A DNA stretch of 64,000 nucleotides. It comes from Rhizobium grahamii. GTDB taxonomy: Bacteria; Pseudomonadota; Alphaproteobacteria; Rhizobiales; Rhizobiaceae. The stretch is taken from positions 1,302,001 through 1,366,000 of the forward strand of contig NZ_CP043498.1 of the NCBI RefSeq assembly GCF_009498215.1, in the 5' to 3' direction. Below are positions 9,496 through 17,884 of the stretch, piece after piece. A program made the translations under genes and the position numbers. Numbering within the stretch: position 1 is the stretch's first letter; each line of letters opens with the position of its first letter. Below the pieces are notes generated by a model. It had not been told where the DNA came from and ran no database searches. It saw only the letters and a program-made list of their open reading frames with translations.

Positions 9496-10512
9496 CTAGT
9501 CGATGTCATTCGACACGGCGATTAGTTTGTCGAGGGCCGCGGCCGTCGCACCGCTGTCTAGCGACTGTGTGGCAAGTCGCATCCCGTCGCTCAGCAGTTC
9601 CGTCTCGCCGGAAATGACCAGCGACGCGGCCGCGTTGGCGAGAGCGATATCGCGATAGGCGTTTCGCGCCCCGCCGAGAACATCACGCAGAGCAGCCGCA
9701 TTGACCACGCCATCGCCACCCCTGATGGCGTTGAGCTGGCATTGCTCCACGCCGAAATCGGCTGGCGACAGCTCGAACGTTCTGATCTTGCCGTTCTCGA
9801 GGGCGGCAACGCTTGTTGTTCCGGTCGTCGTGATTTCATCAAGGCCGTCGCCATGAACGACCCAGACGCTCTCTGAGCCCAGATCCCGCATGACTTCCGC
9901 GATCGGCACGACCCATTGCGGCGCATAGACCCCGAGCAACTGCCGCCGGACGCCGGCCGGATTGGACAGCGGACCGAGCAGGTTGAAGATGGTCCGCGTG
10001 CCAAGCTCGACGCGAGAAGGGCCGACATGGCGCATGGCGGAATGGTGTTGCTGTGCGAACATGAAACCGACGCCGGCTTCATGGATGCACCGGGAAATGA
10101 TCTCAGGTGTGACATCGAGCTTTACACCGAGGGCGGCCAGACTATCGGCCGCGCCCGACTTCGAGCTCAGCGCGCGATTGCCGTGCTTCGCCACGGGCAC
10201 CCCGGCGCCTGCCACGATCAGGGCGGCGAGCGTCGAGATGTTGTAGGTCCCGCTTGCATCGCCGCCGGTCCCGACGATGTCGATGGCATCATCAGGCGCT
10301 TCGACGGTGAGCATCTTCGAGCGCATCGTCGTCACGGCGCCGACAATCTCGTCGACCGTCTCGCCGCGAACCCGCAGGGCCATCAGGAAGCCGCCGATCT
10401 GCGAAGGCGTAGCCTGGCCCGACATCAGAATGTCGAACGCCTGCCGGGCCTCCTCACGCGTCAACGGTTCGCGGCTCGCGGCCTTCGCCAGAAGCGGTTT
10501 CAGATCGCTCAT
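9496..10512 (-). CDS. trpD: anthranilate phosphoribosyltransferase TrpD
   Basis: A 338-aa enzyme that transfers phosphoribose from PRPP to anthranilate. The PRPP loop reads [15 protein letters not shown] (about 81-95). [15 protein letters not shown], the anthranilate region [28 protein letters not shown], and [11 protein letters not shown] are also present. It lies 15 bp downstream of the PpiD-like foldase gene. No trp leader peptide or attenuator is seen in the short gap, so control is probably from the upstream promoter. Confidence 0.96.
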   Translation of the reverse strand: MSDLKPLLAKAASREPLTREEARQAFDILMSGQATPSQIGGFLMALRVRGETVDEIVGAVTTMRSKMLTVEAPDDAIDIVGTGGDASGTYNISTLAALIVAGAGVPVAKHGNRALSSKSGAADSLAALGVKLDVTPEIISRCIHEAGVGFMFAQQHHSAMRHVGPSRVELGTRTIFNLLGPLSNPAGVRRQLLGVYAPQWVVPIAEVMRDLGSESVWVVHGDGLDEITTTGTTSVAALENGKIRTFELSPADFGVEQCQLNAIRGGDGVVNAAALRDVLGGARNAYRDIALANAAASLVISGETELLSDGMRLATQSLDSGATAAALDKLIAVSNDID

Positions 10513-10527
10513 GCGTTGCGCTCTCCC

Positions 10528-12420
10528 TTAGCGGACAGATGCCTGTTCCGCGAGTGCCTGGTTGACCGTGGCGCCATACTGCGTCTGCAGCAGGTTGACC
10601 ATCTGATCGAGGATGTCATCGCCGGCGGCGTTTGCCATAGCCGTGATCTGCTGGTCCTGGTTGGCAAGCACGTCGCCTGTCGGCTCGGTGTTCACTTCCG
10701 TAACCTTCAGCAAAATCTGCGTCGTCGGATCGGCGCCGACAGCATTGGCAATGGTATCGACGGGGCCGGTGAACGCCGCATTGACGCCGCCGCTTCCGAG
10801 AACCGGATCGTCGGAACCGCGCGTGATGCCGCTCTTGGTCTCGACGGAAATCCCGAGCGGAGCCGCGATATCGGCAAGCGAGGTACCCTTCTGGGCCTGC
10901 TGCTTCAGTTCCTCGGCCTTCTTGGCGAGTTCTGCCTTCTGCTGTTCGGCAGTCCAGTCGGCGACAGCCTTGTCGTGGACTTCGGCAAGCGGACGATCGC
11001 GTTCAGGCGTGATGTCGCGGGCGTCGAACCACAGGTAGCCATCGGTTCCGATGGACAGAGACGGGACATCTGCACCGGCTTCCGCGCGGAAGGCGGCGGC
11101 AAGCACTTGCTGCGTCGACGGAATATCCTTCACCTCGTTGCCGCTCTTGTCGAGCCCTGCCGAATCCACAGCATCGATGACAACAGCCTTGAGCTTCAGC
11201 TGGTCGGCGATCTGCTCCAGCGTGGAACCGGAACTGCGCAGGTCCTCGATCTGGTCATGGACGTTGATCAACTCTTGCGAGGCGTTCGAGACCGCGAGCT
11301 GCTTGCGAATGTCGTCCTTGACTTCATCGAGCGTCTTTGTGCTTTCCGGCTTGATGTTGCTGATCCGTACGATCACCGGACCGAACGTACCCTCGACGAC
11401 CGGTGTCGTACCACCATTCTTGCTGACGGCGAACGCGGCTTCCGCGATGGCCTGATCCGGAACCTTGTCCTTGGAGAACTCTCCGAGCATCACGTCGGCG
11501 GCAGTCTTGCCCTGATCCGTAACCAACTGGTCGAACGTCGTCCCGACCTTCAGCGCATTCGATGCGGCGTTCGCCAGATCCTTGTTCTGGAAGGTCAGCT
11601 GCTCGATCGTGCGCGTTTCCGGCGTGCGGTAGTTGTCCTTGTGCTTGTCGAACTCTTCGCGGATCTGGTCGTCGGTAACCGATCCCGCATCGGCGATGTC
11701 TTCCGGCTGAAGCTTGAGATACGCGACCTTGCGATACTCAGGGGCGCGATAGCGGGGCTTTGCACCTTCGAACCATTTGTTCAGGACGTCGTCAGCAGGC
11801 GCCTTGATCGGCTCGATGTTGGCGTTCGTCAGCAGCAGATAGTCGACGCCACGGCTTTCCTGGCGATAGAGCTTCAGCGCGTCTACGAGCGTTTTTGGTG
11901 CGGTGAAGCCGTTGGAGATCGCATCGACGATCTGGCTCCGGACCGCGACCTTGCTGCGCTCCTTGATATAGTCGTCTTCGCGAATACCGGCGTTGCGCAG
12001 CCGCGACGTGAACAGTGAGCGGTCGAACTGGCCGTTGACGGCCTTGAACGCCGGGTCGTCACCGATCAGCTTTGCCAGGCGATCCTGCGACAGGCCGAGT
12101 TTCATGTCTTCAGCCAGCTGGTCGAGCGATGCGCCCGCAACGAGCTGCGCCAGCACCTGCTGCTCGACGCCGAACGCGCGCGCCTGATCGGGCGTGAGGC
12201 GCATGCCGAACTGCTGGCTGAGGTTTGCGACCTGCCGCTGATAGGCTAGGCGGAACTCGTTCACGTCGACATGCTGATCACCGACCGTTACGACAGTCGT
12301 GCTGCTGCCGCCATCGATCAACGAACGGGAAACGCCCCAGATGCCGAAAGAGGCGACCAGAAGCAGCATGAGGAGCTTGGCGACCCAGGTGTGGGCGGCT
12401 CTTCGCAGAATATCGAACAT
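10528..12420 (-). CDS. PpiD-like membrane-anchored peptidyl-prolyl isomerase / SurA-N foldase
   Basis: A 630-aa periplasmic chaperone. The chosen ATG (MFDILRRAAHTWVAK) places a single signal-anchor helix at residues 12-30. A SurA_N-type chaperone region follows (VNEFRLAYQRQVANLSQQFG, GASLDQLAEDMKL). A parvulin-like region comes next (QIREEFDKHKDNYRTPETRT, EFSKDKVPDQAIAEAAFAVS, VEGTFGPVIVRI). The expected job is folding of outer-membrane and secreted proteins at the periplasmic face of the inner membrane. An upstream in-frame start at 12462 would place hydrophilic residues before the anchor and is less likely. It heads the minus-strand run into trpD. Confidence 0.88.
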   Translation of the reverse strand: MFDILRRAAHTWVAKLLMLLLVASFGIWGVSRSLIDGGSSTTVVTVGDQHVDVNEFRLAYQRQVANLSQQFGMRLTPDQARAFGVEQQVLAQLVAGASLDQLAEDMKLGLSQDRLAKLIGDDPAFKAVNGQFDRSLFTSRLRNAGIREDDYIKERSKVAVRSQIVDAISNGFTAPKTLVDALKLYRQESRGVDYLLLTNANIEPIKAPADDVLNKWFEGAKPRYRAPEYRKVAYLKLQPEDIADAGSVTDDQIREEFDKHKDNYRTPETRTIEQLTFQNKDLANAASNALKVGTTFDQLVTDQGKTAADVMLGEFSKDKVPDQAIAEAAFAVSKNGGTTPVVEGTFGPVIVRISNIKPESTKTLDEVKDDIRKQLAVSNASQELINVHDQIEDLRSSGSTLEQIADQLKLKAVVIDAVDSAGLDKSGNEVKDIPSTQQVLAAAFRAEAGADVPSLSIGTDGYLWFDARDITPERDRPLAEVHDKAVADWTAEQQKAELAKKAEELKQQAQKGTSLADIAAPLGISVETKSGITRGSDDPVLGSGGVNAAFTGPVDTIANAVGADPTTQILLKVTEVNTEPTGDVLANQDQQITAMANAAGDDILDQMVNLLQTQYGATVNQALAEQASVR

Positions 12421-12638
12421 CGAAACGCAAACCTCGCATTCTTTTTGCCCGCTTTCGGGCAAAGCAATCGACGTTCCTTAGAACAAACCTTTGAGGAAAT
12501 GAAGGGTTATCGCGTGAAAACATCTGCGCTATATCAGCGGTTGCCTCCGGCATCCCGGCCGCAACAAATGGCCCGCCTTTCGGAACCTTTGGTGCGGTTA
12601 CCACGTTGAACAGCATCCCGAACAAAGAGGAGCAGACA

Positions 12639-12920
12639 ATGGCCGATTTGAAAACCGCCTCCACCCAGTCTACAGCAGCGCGCGTGAAGGCGGAAATCGC
12701 AGCAGACGACCTTTCGGCACAGGTCGCCGCGTTGCGTGAAGATCTTGCTCGGCTGTCCGAAAGCGTGGTTGCGCTGGGGCAGGGCGCCAAGACCGCTGTT
12801 GCGGACGAGGCCTCTGTGATGACGGAGCGCGTGCGTGACAAGGTTCGTGAAGAGCCCATCTTCGCGCTCGCGGTGACGGCGGGCGTAGCCTATTTGTTCG
12901 GACTGATGAGCCGCCGATAG
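12639..12920 (+). CDS. DUF883/ElaB-like small membrane-anchored protein
   Basis: A 93-aa protein whose ATG at 12639 follows an AGGAG site. A helical, probably coiled-coil N-terminal part (AEIAADDLSAQVAALREDLARL) precedes a short C-terminal membrane anchor (FALAVTAGVAYLFGLMSRR). This is the layout of ElaB/YqjD/DUF883 proteins, tail-anchored proteins reported to bind ribosomes in stationary phase in E. coli. The specific function here is unknown. The gene is monocistronic and followed by a strong hairpin. Confidence 0.72.
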   Translation: MADLKTASTQSTAARVKAEIAADDLSAQVAALREDLARLSESVVALGQGAKTAVADEASVMTERVRDKVREEPIFALAVTAGVAYLFGLMSRR

Positions 12921-12941
12921 TATTTGAAGAGTCGCACTGGA

Positions 12942-12971
12942 AAGGGCCGAACGGATATCCGCTCGGCCCTT
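12942..12971. terminator. hairpin between convergent genes
   Basis: AAGGGCCGA and TCGGCCCTT form a 9-bp stem. The loop contains the palindrome CGGATATCCG, so the hairpin can extend. It lies between the convergent DUF883 and GlsB genes and probably ends transcription from both sides, although T-runs are weak. Confidence 0.65.
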
Positions 12972-12985
12972 ATTCGTCAGGAAAA

Positions 12986-13237
12986 TTAACGTCGTATGAT
13001 GCGCCCGAGCGCAATCAGCAGGCAGGCGCCCACGAAGCCCGCGATCAAATAGCCAATCCAGCCTCCGAGCGCCACGCCAAATCCTGCGAGGATGGCGTTG
13101 GCGATGATCGCGCCGACAATGCCGAGCAGGATATTCATGAGAATACCCATGTTGCTGTTCATGAATTTCTCGGCGAGCCACCCCGCTATGCCGCCGATGA
13201 TAATGGCTGCAAACCAGCCTACGCCTGCGCTTTCCAT
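12986..13237 (-). CDS. GlsB/YeaQ/YmgE family stress-response membrane protein
   Basis: An 83-aa, very hydrophobic protein with three predicted membrane helices and small-residue spacing: GWFAAIIIGGIAGWLAEKF, ILMNILLGIVGAIIANAIL, and GWIGYLIAGFVGACLLIAL. This is the transglycosylase-associated protein family. The ATG at 13237 has AAGGA upstream, while the longer frame to 13297 lacks support. Members are often induced by general or osmotic stress, but the molecular role is unknown. Confidence 0.85.
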   Translation of the reverse strand: MESAGVGWFAAIIIGGIAGWLAEKFMNSNMGILMNILLGIVGAIIANAILAGFGVALGGWIGYLIAGFVGACLLIALGRIIRR

Positions 13238-13786
13238 AATGTATATCCTTTTCGAAGAAAGAGACATCAATGTCGAGAATATGCGGCATGAAGGCACGGC
13301 GATGACAGTACAGAGTGCTGACTATACTCAGGCTTTCACCGCAATCATAGCCGTACGCAAGTAGATAGGCACGCGCTCGACTGCAGCAAGGGACGCACAA
13401 GAACAGCGCCACGAATGCTGCGGTGCGGTATTAACCGGTAAGAAATAAGCCTATCTCGAGTCTTCTCCATGAAATGCAACCTTTTGGGGATTTTATGAAA
13501 TTACTCGACGTTATGTCGAGTAATCACGACGCGAGAGTCTTGCAAACAAACAGCATGCAGCGAAAGCACAGGTGACACGCCGAAATGCGAAGAAGCCTCG
13601 AAGGCCAATCTCTTTGAATTTTGTAGGCTCTTGCCGTTTGCGTGCCGATTCTGGGGCTCGATCGCGAGCACGTGGGTGTAGTCAAAATGGCGCACCTCCC
13701 ATTGAAATGAATCTTTATTTCAGCAAGCTCTTGCTCAACCTTTAATCTATGTCATGGTAGCTCTCTGGAAATGAGGGGTATCAGTC
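13238..13786. other. 549-bp gene-free interval
   Basis: No convincing coding sequence. It contains the upstream region of the GlsB-like gene, a perfect 9-bp inverted repeat at 13501-13523, and an AT-richer stretch before the small ORF at 13787. A 64-codon frame on the minus strand (13501-13695) has no recognisable features. Confidence 0.6.
13501..13523. repeat. perfect 9-bp inverted repeat
   Basis: TTACTCGAC and GTCGAGTAA flank a 5-nt spacer (GTTAT). It lies in a gene-free interval and has no adjacent T-run, so it could be a regulator site or an RNA hairpin. Confidence 0.5.
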
Positions 13787-13993
13787 ATGATTAATCTTCA
13801 GTCGGCCGATAAGCACGCTGCCCATGATCAACGCCTGCTGGATTGCCGCGCGGAGGTCGAACCCGCGCTGCACCGCATCATTGAGGATGCTCAGCAACAG
13901 GGCTGGGCTCCAGCGGAAGTCGCGATGGCGATCGCCGACGCCGCCGATGATTTCATTCTGCTTCTCGCGACGAGAAAGACCACAGCTCACTGA
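13787..13993 (+). CDS. small conserved-type hypothetical protein (68 aa)
   Basis: ATG at 13787 with GAGGGG nearby upstream. The 68-residue product is soluble, acidic and helix-rich (AHDQRLLDCRAEVEPALHRI, GWAPAEVAMAIADAADDFIL). It has no membrane segment or known motif, so no function is assigned. It looks like a real gene from its ribosome-binding site, codon use and the downstream hairpin at 14013-14047. Confidence 0.6.
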   Translation: MINLQSADKHAAHDQRLLDCRAEVEPALHRIIEDAQQQGWAPAEVAMAIADAADDFILLLATRKTTAH

Positions 13994-14012
13994 TCCGGCG
14001 TCAAGCTCACTC

Positions 14013-14047
14013 CAACAGCTGTCGTTGCCAACCCACGGCAGCTGTTG
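14013..14047 (+). terminator. terminator-like hairpin
   Basis: CAACAGCTGTCG pairs with CGGCAGCTGTTG (12 bp, one T-G wobble) across an 11-nt loop, 20 bp after the small ORF. No T-run follows, so termination efficiency is uncertain. Confidence 0.45.
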
Positions 14048-14122
14048 ACGACGCGCATGGGTCACTATAAAGCCTGACGTCATTCGTGACTGCTGCTCCG
14101 CGTTGAGCGCAGTTGCTGGTCA

Positions 14123-14212
14123 GGAAGAGTGTCCGAGTGGTTTAAGGAACCGGTCTTGAAAACCGGCGTGCGGGAGACCGTACCGTGGGTTCGAATCCCA
14201 CCTCTTCCGCCA
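14123..14212 (+). tRNA. tRNA-Ser (anticodon TGA)
   Basis: A 90-nt class II tRNA. The acceptor stem is GGAAGAG/CTCTTCC, the discriminator G is followed by encoded CCA, and the T-arm has GGTTCGAATCC. The anticodon stem CCGGT/ACCGG encloses CTTGAAA with anticodon TGA. A long variable arm (GTGCGGGAGACCGTAC) is typical of serine tRNAs. It reads UCN codons, chiefly UCA. Confidence 0.97.
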
Positions 14213-14674
14213 CTGTTTGTTATCTACGAATTTTATCTCATTTGAATTCTGTTTGGGCGTCAAATTCCGCTCCCAGCACTGTTCGGCAAACATGCCGGCT
14301 TGCGGCGGTTGTTGCAGGCTGCGCTTCATGTCTCCCGATCTCGCCCATGCCTAAAACCTACGCTCATCGTTCGAATAAAGTGCCGCGGGTGAACGCACGA
14401 TGAGAAGCTTTGCTAAACCTCGCATCGGGGCTTGCCCTAAAGCAGGACGACGCCGCAGTTTGCCACATACGACCAACCGGATTGGGACCCGTGCTTTCGC
14501 TGGGCTGCACTTTGGCGAGGGGCTGCAGCCTGTCATATCTGGCGCTGTCGCGGAGCCACGAATCATTGTGCTGTCCGCTCGCGCCGGAACCTTTGGCCAG
14601 GGCATCCGTTTCATATCTGCAACGCCCCACATTTGAACGTTGCGCGGACTGGTTGGAACCCATCCCAACGGTCC

Positions 14675-14707
14675 AAAAAGGCCCGGCGCATAGCCCAAGC
14701 GCCGGGC
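14675..14707 (-). terminator. intrinsic terminator, minus strand
   Basis: On the minus strand GCCCGGCGC, a 9-nt loop and GCGCCGGGC are followed by C and TTTTT. This is a good factor-independent terminator, but no minus-strand protein gene lies directly upstream of it. Confidence 0.6.
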
Positions 14708-14809
14708 TTCCTCGTTCATGGAACCATCTGGCGTTTCCGCCATTGAAATCGTAGCGGCGCTTTCCTGTAGCGTCGCCCAATCGGTGATCGACCTCAAATC
14801 GTCGGTTGG

Positions 14810-14848
14810 AAATAATAAGCCCGGTGCCGGTCCCTCCGCGCCGGGCTT
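14810..14848 (-). terminator. terminator-like hairpin, minus strand
   Basis: An 11-bp stem (AAGCCCGGCGC with GCACCGGGCTT, one wobble) with a 10-nt loop is followed on the minus strand by ATTATTT. The stem is closely related to the hairpin 103 bp further on. Confidence 0.5.
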
Positions 14849-15301
14849 TCAGATTCGCGTTGCCAATTTGTGGTCGCGTGATGGCTTGAAACCTTGTTCG
14901 TGGATCTGACCGGTCAGCCAAGAGGGCGGGATCTCAGTTTTCCACCGGTGCAGGAATAGCGTCCAGAGGTTGAGCTGACCGTTGGCTGGTGTTTCCCGTT
15001 CGTCACCTCGATACTACGAAAGCCAATGGCGCCAAATCTGCGCAATTCTCATAAGCGGAAAAGAAGTACGGGCGCCGCATTACGGACATTGCGCCAAGAG
15101 CTTTTTAATTGGCGAAAAGTTGCTTGGACGCCATCTTCGACACAGATGTAGGGAGTGCCGCTTGCGAGGATGATCAAGGGTTGTATTCCCGTCGCCGCCG
15201 TCCGTATGAGGGAATGCCGTACGCAAAATGCCTTGATTTCTCGAATTTTATGGCTTTCACTCCGGCAACTCTATGTAGAACAACAAAAGGGGAAAACAAA
15301 A

Positions 15302-16900
15302 ATGGGATCCAGAATACTCAAGCTTCACACCGCCTTTTTGCTCGGCGCCGTCCTTCTCGGAAGCACGCCCGCTTTGGCTGAAACGGTCCTTCATCGCGGC
15401 AATGCCGGCGAACCTCAGACGCTCGACCAGGCGCATACCTCGATCAATATCGAGGAGTTCATTCTGAAGGATCTGTACGAGGGGCTGACCATCTATGATG
15501 CATCCGGCAAGATCGTGCCGGGCGCTGCCGAATCGTGGACGTTGTCCGATGATGCGCTCACCTACACGTTTAAGCTGCGCCAGGATGCGAAGTGGTCCGA
15601 CGGTTCGCCTGTAACCGCTGACGATTTCGTCTTCTCGTTCCAGCGCGTCGAGGATCCGAAGACTGCAGCCGAATATGCCAACATCCTCTATCCGATCAAG
15701 AATGGGGAGAAGGTGAACAAGGGCGGGCTCGCGCCGGCGGAACTCGGCGTAAAGGCTGTGGATGCAAAGACGCTGGAGATCAAGGTCGAGCGGCCGACGC
15801 CGTTCTTCCTCGAGCTTCTGGCGCATCAGACGGCGTTGCCGGTTTCCAAGGCAAGTGTCGAGAAGAACGGCGCCGACTTCGTGAAGCCCGGCGTCATGGT
15901 CTCGAACGGTGCATTCAAGCTTGTGAGCCACGTTCCGAACGACAACCTCGTCGTCGAGAAGAACCCCAGCTATTGGGATGCGGCCAATGTGAAGCTCGAC
16001 AAGGTCGTTTTCTACCCGATCGACGATCAGGCCGCATCCGTTCGCCGTTTCGAGGCGAAGGAAATGGATCTGGTCTATAACTTCTCGGCAGACCAGATCG
16101 ATCGCCTGCGCAGCTCCTATTCGGATCAGGTGCACGTCTCGCCGACGCTGGCTACCTATTATTACGCGTTCGACAGCCGCCAGGAGCCGTACAGCGACGT
16201 TCGCGTGCGCCGTGCCCTGTCCATGGCGATCGACCGCGATTTCCTGGCAAAGGAGATCTATAGCGGGTCCCAGATCCCAGCCTATTCGCTCGTTCCGCCC
16301 GGTATCGATACCTATGGCGCTCCGGCCAAGGCCGATTTCGCCGATGTTTCGCAGCTTGATCGCGAGGACAAGGCTATCGAACTGATGAAGGAGGCGGGCT
16401 ACGGTGACGGCGGCAAGCCGTTGAACATCGAGATTCGCTACAACACCAATCCGAACCACGAGCGTGTCGCCACTGCCGTTGCCGACATGTGGAAGAACAC
16501 CTTCAAGGCGAAGGTTTCGCTCGTGAACCTCGACGTCTCCTCGCACTACGCTTACCTGCAGGAAGGTGGCAAGTTCAACGTCGCGCGCGCCGGCTGGGTT
16601 GCCGACTATGCGGATGCAGAGAACTTCCTGGCGCTCAATCTCAGCACCAACAAGACGTTCAATTACGGTCACTATGAAAGCCCGGAATTCGACGCCTTGA
16701 TGGCGAAATCCTATGCCGAGACCGACCCGGCTGCGCGTTCGAAGCTACTGCACGAAGCTGAGACGCATCTGATGGCCGACCAGCCGGTCGCGCCGTTGCT
16801 GACCCAGGCCGACCTTTGGCTCGTTTCGAGCCGCGTGCAGGGCTGGCATGACAATGCTGCCAATCAGCACCTGAGCCGTTTCCTGAGCGTTTCCCAGTAA
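15302..16900 (+). CDS. oppA: oligopeptide ABC transporter substrate-binding protein (OppA type)
   Basis: A 532-aa periplasmic binding protein (SBP_bac_5). The signal peptide HTAFLLGAVLLGSTPALA is cleaved before ETVLHRGNAGEPQTLD. Family features are LKDLYEGLTIYDASGKIVPG, FKLRQDAKWSDGSPVTADDF, GAFKLVSHVPNDNLVVEKN and VRRALSMAIDRD. The C-terminal dipeptide-type lobe ends AENFLALNLSTNKTFNYGHY. The ATG at 15302 follows AAGGGGA and gives a clean signal sequence, while the longer in-frame extension is non-coding leader. It is the first gene of oppABC-DF. The substrate is probably a short peptide, but this is not proven. Confidence 0.88.
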   Translation: MGSRILKLHTAFLLGAVLLGSTPALAETVLHRGNAGEPQTLDQAHTSINIEEFILKDLYEGLTIYDASGKIVPGAAESWTLSDDALTYTFKLRQDAKWSDGSPVTADDFVFSFQRVEDPKTAAEYANILYPIKNGEKVNKGGLAPAELGVKAVDAKTLEIKVERPTPFFLELLAHQTALPVSKASVEKNGADFVKPGVMVSNGAFKLVSHVPNDNLVVEKNPSYWDAANVKLDKVVFYPIDDQAASVRRFEAKEMDLVYNFSADQIDRLRSSYSDQVHVSPTLATYYYAFDSRQEPYSDVRVRRALSMAIDRDFLAKEIYSGSQIPAYSLVPPGIDTYGAPAKADFADVSQLDREDKAIELMKEAGYGDGGKPLNIEIRYNTNPNHERVATAVADMWKNTFKAKVSLVNLDVSSHYAYLQEGGKFNVARAGWVADYADAENFLALNLSTNKTFNYGHYESPEFDALMAKSYAETDPAARSKLLHEAETHLMADQPVAPLLTQADLWLVSSRVQGWHDNAANQHLSRFLSVSQ

Positions 16901-16960
16901 TAGACTGGCGCAGACGGCGCACGAGCGAGAGCCCGTGCGCCGTTGCACAGGAGGACGGGT

Positions 16961-17884
16961 ATGATTGCCTTCGTTTTGCGACGTCTCGCAAGCGCGGTTC
17001 CGACGCTTTTCATCGTCGTGACGATTTCATTTTTCTTGATGCGGTTCGCCCCTGGCGGTCCGTTCAATCTCGAGCGGCCGCTGCCCCCGGCGACGATGGA
17101 GAACCTGATGCGGACGTATCAGCTCGATCAGCCGCTGTGGCGCCAGTACGCGACCTACATCGGCAATGCCGTTCGCGGAGATTTCGGTCCGAGCTATGTC
17201 TATAAGGACAACAGCGTCGCCGAACTGATCGGCAAGGGCCTGCCTTATTCGATGGAACTCGGCTTCTACGCGCTGCTGCTGGCGCTTGTCGGCGGTGTTC
17301 TGATGGGCACGGTCGCGGCCCTCAGGCAGAACAGTGCCTTCGATTTTTCGATCATGTCGCTGGCGACGATCGGAACAACCGTGCCGAATTTCGTCGTCGG
17401 TCCGGTACTGACGCTTATCTTCGCAGTCTCGCTATCGCTCCTTCCGGCCGGCGGCTGGGGAGACGGATCCTTGCGTTTTCTCATCCTGCCGATGATTGCG
17501 CTGGCGCTGCCGCAGCTCGCGGTCTTTGCCCGATTGACCCGCGGTTCGATGATCGAAGCGCTTCACGCCGACCATATCCGCACAGCCCGCGCTTACGGAT
17601 TGCCTGCGCGCGTCGTCGTCGTGACCCATGCCATGCGCGGCGCCATGCTGCCGGTGGTTTCCTATCTTGCCCCATGCGCGGCGGCTCTTTTGACCGGTTC
17701 CGCTGTTGTGGAAACGATCTTCACGATCCCCGGCGTCGGCCGTTACTTCGTTCTTGGCGCCCTCAATCGCGACTACACCCTGGTTATGGGGACGGTCATC
17801 CTGGTCGCCATTTTCGTGATCATTTTCAATCTGATGGTCGATATCCTCTACGGCCTTCTCGATCCGAGGGTCCGTCATGACTGA
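16961..17884 (+). CDS. oppB: oligopeptide ABC transporter permease OppB
   Basis: A 307-aa inner-membrane permease with six predicted helices. It opens with MIAFVLRRLASAVPTLFIVV, followed by the OppB-type FLMRFAPGGPF. The EAA coupling loop is ARAYGLPARVVVVTHAMRGA, and the C-terminal IPGVGRYFVLGALNRDYTLV is characteristic. AGGAGG at 16949-16954 supports the start. It lies 60 bp after oppA and overlaps oppC by 8 nt (ATGACTGA). Confidence 0.92.
   Translation: MIAFVLRRLASAVPTLFIVVTISFFLMRFAPGGPFNLERPLPPATMENLMRTYQLDQPLWRQYATYIGNAVRGDFGPSYVYKDNSVAELIGKGLPYSMELGFYALLLALVGGVLMGTVAALRQNSAFDFSIMSLATIGTTVPNFVVGPVLTLIFAVSLSLLPAGGWGDGSLRFLILPMIALALPQLAVFARLTRGSMIEALHADHIRTARAYGLPARVVVVTHAMRGAMLPVVSYLAPCAAALLTGSAVVETIFTIPGVGRYFVLGALNRDYTLVMGTVILVAIFVIIFNLMVDILYGLLDPRVRHD

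Larger units (their letters stand above)
14213..15301. other. 1.09-kb gene-free interval with candidate ncRNA signals
   Basis: No reading frame here has a plausible start, ribosome-binding site or domain. Two GC-rich hairpins with related stems (GCCCGGCGC and GCCCGGTGC types) lie at 14675-14707 and 14810-14848. Both are followed by T-rich DNA on the minus strand, which suggests one or two short minus-strand transcripts. The right end (about 15100-15300) is the promoter and leader region of oppA. Confidence 0.5.

Noticed and set aside
9916..12018. A 700-codon open frame on the plus strand opposite trpD and the PpiD-like gene
   Set aside because: It is antisense to two well-supported genes, is Arg/Leu/Asp-rich without domains, and arises from the high third-position GC of the real genes.
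14351..14921. Two overlapping minus-strand frames of 148 and 185 codons
   Set aside because: They run through both terminator-like hairpins, have no ribosome-binding site or domain, and read as noncoding DNA.
15257..16672. A 471-codon minus-strand frame opposite oppA
   Set aside because: Shadow of oppA; no domain, no ribosome-binding site, composition typical of antisense frames.
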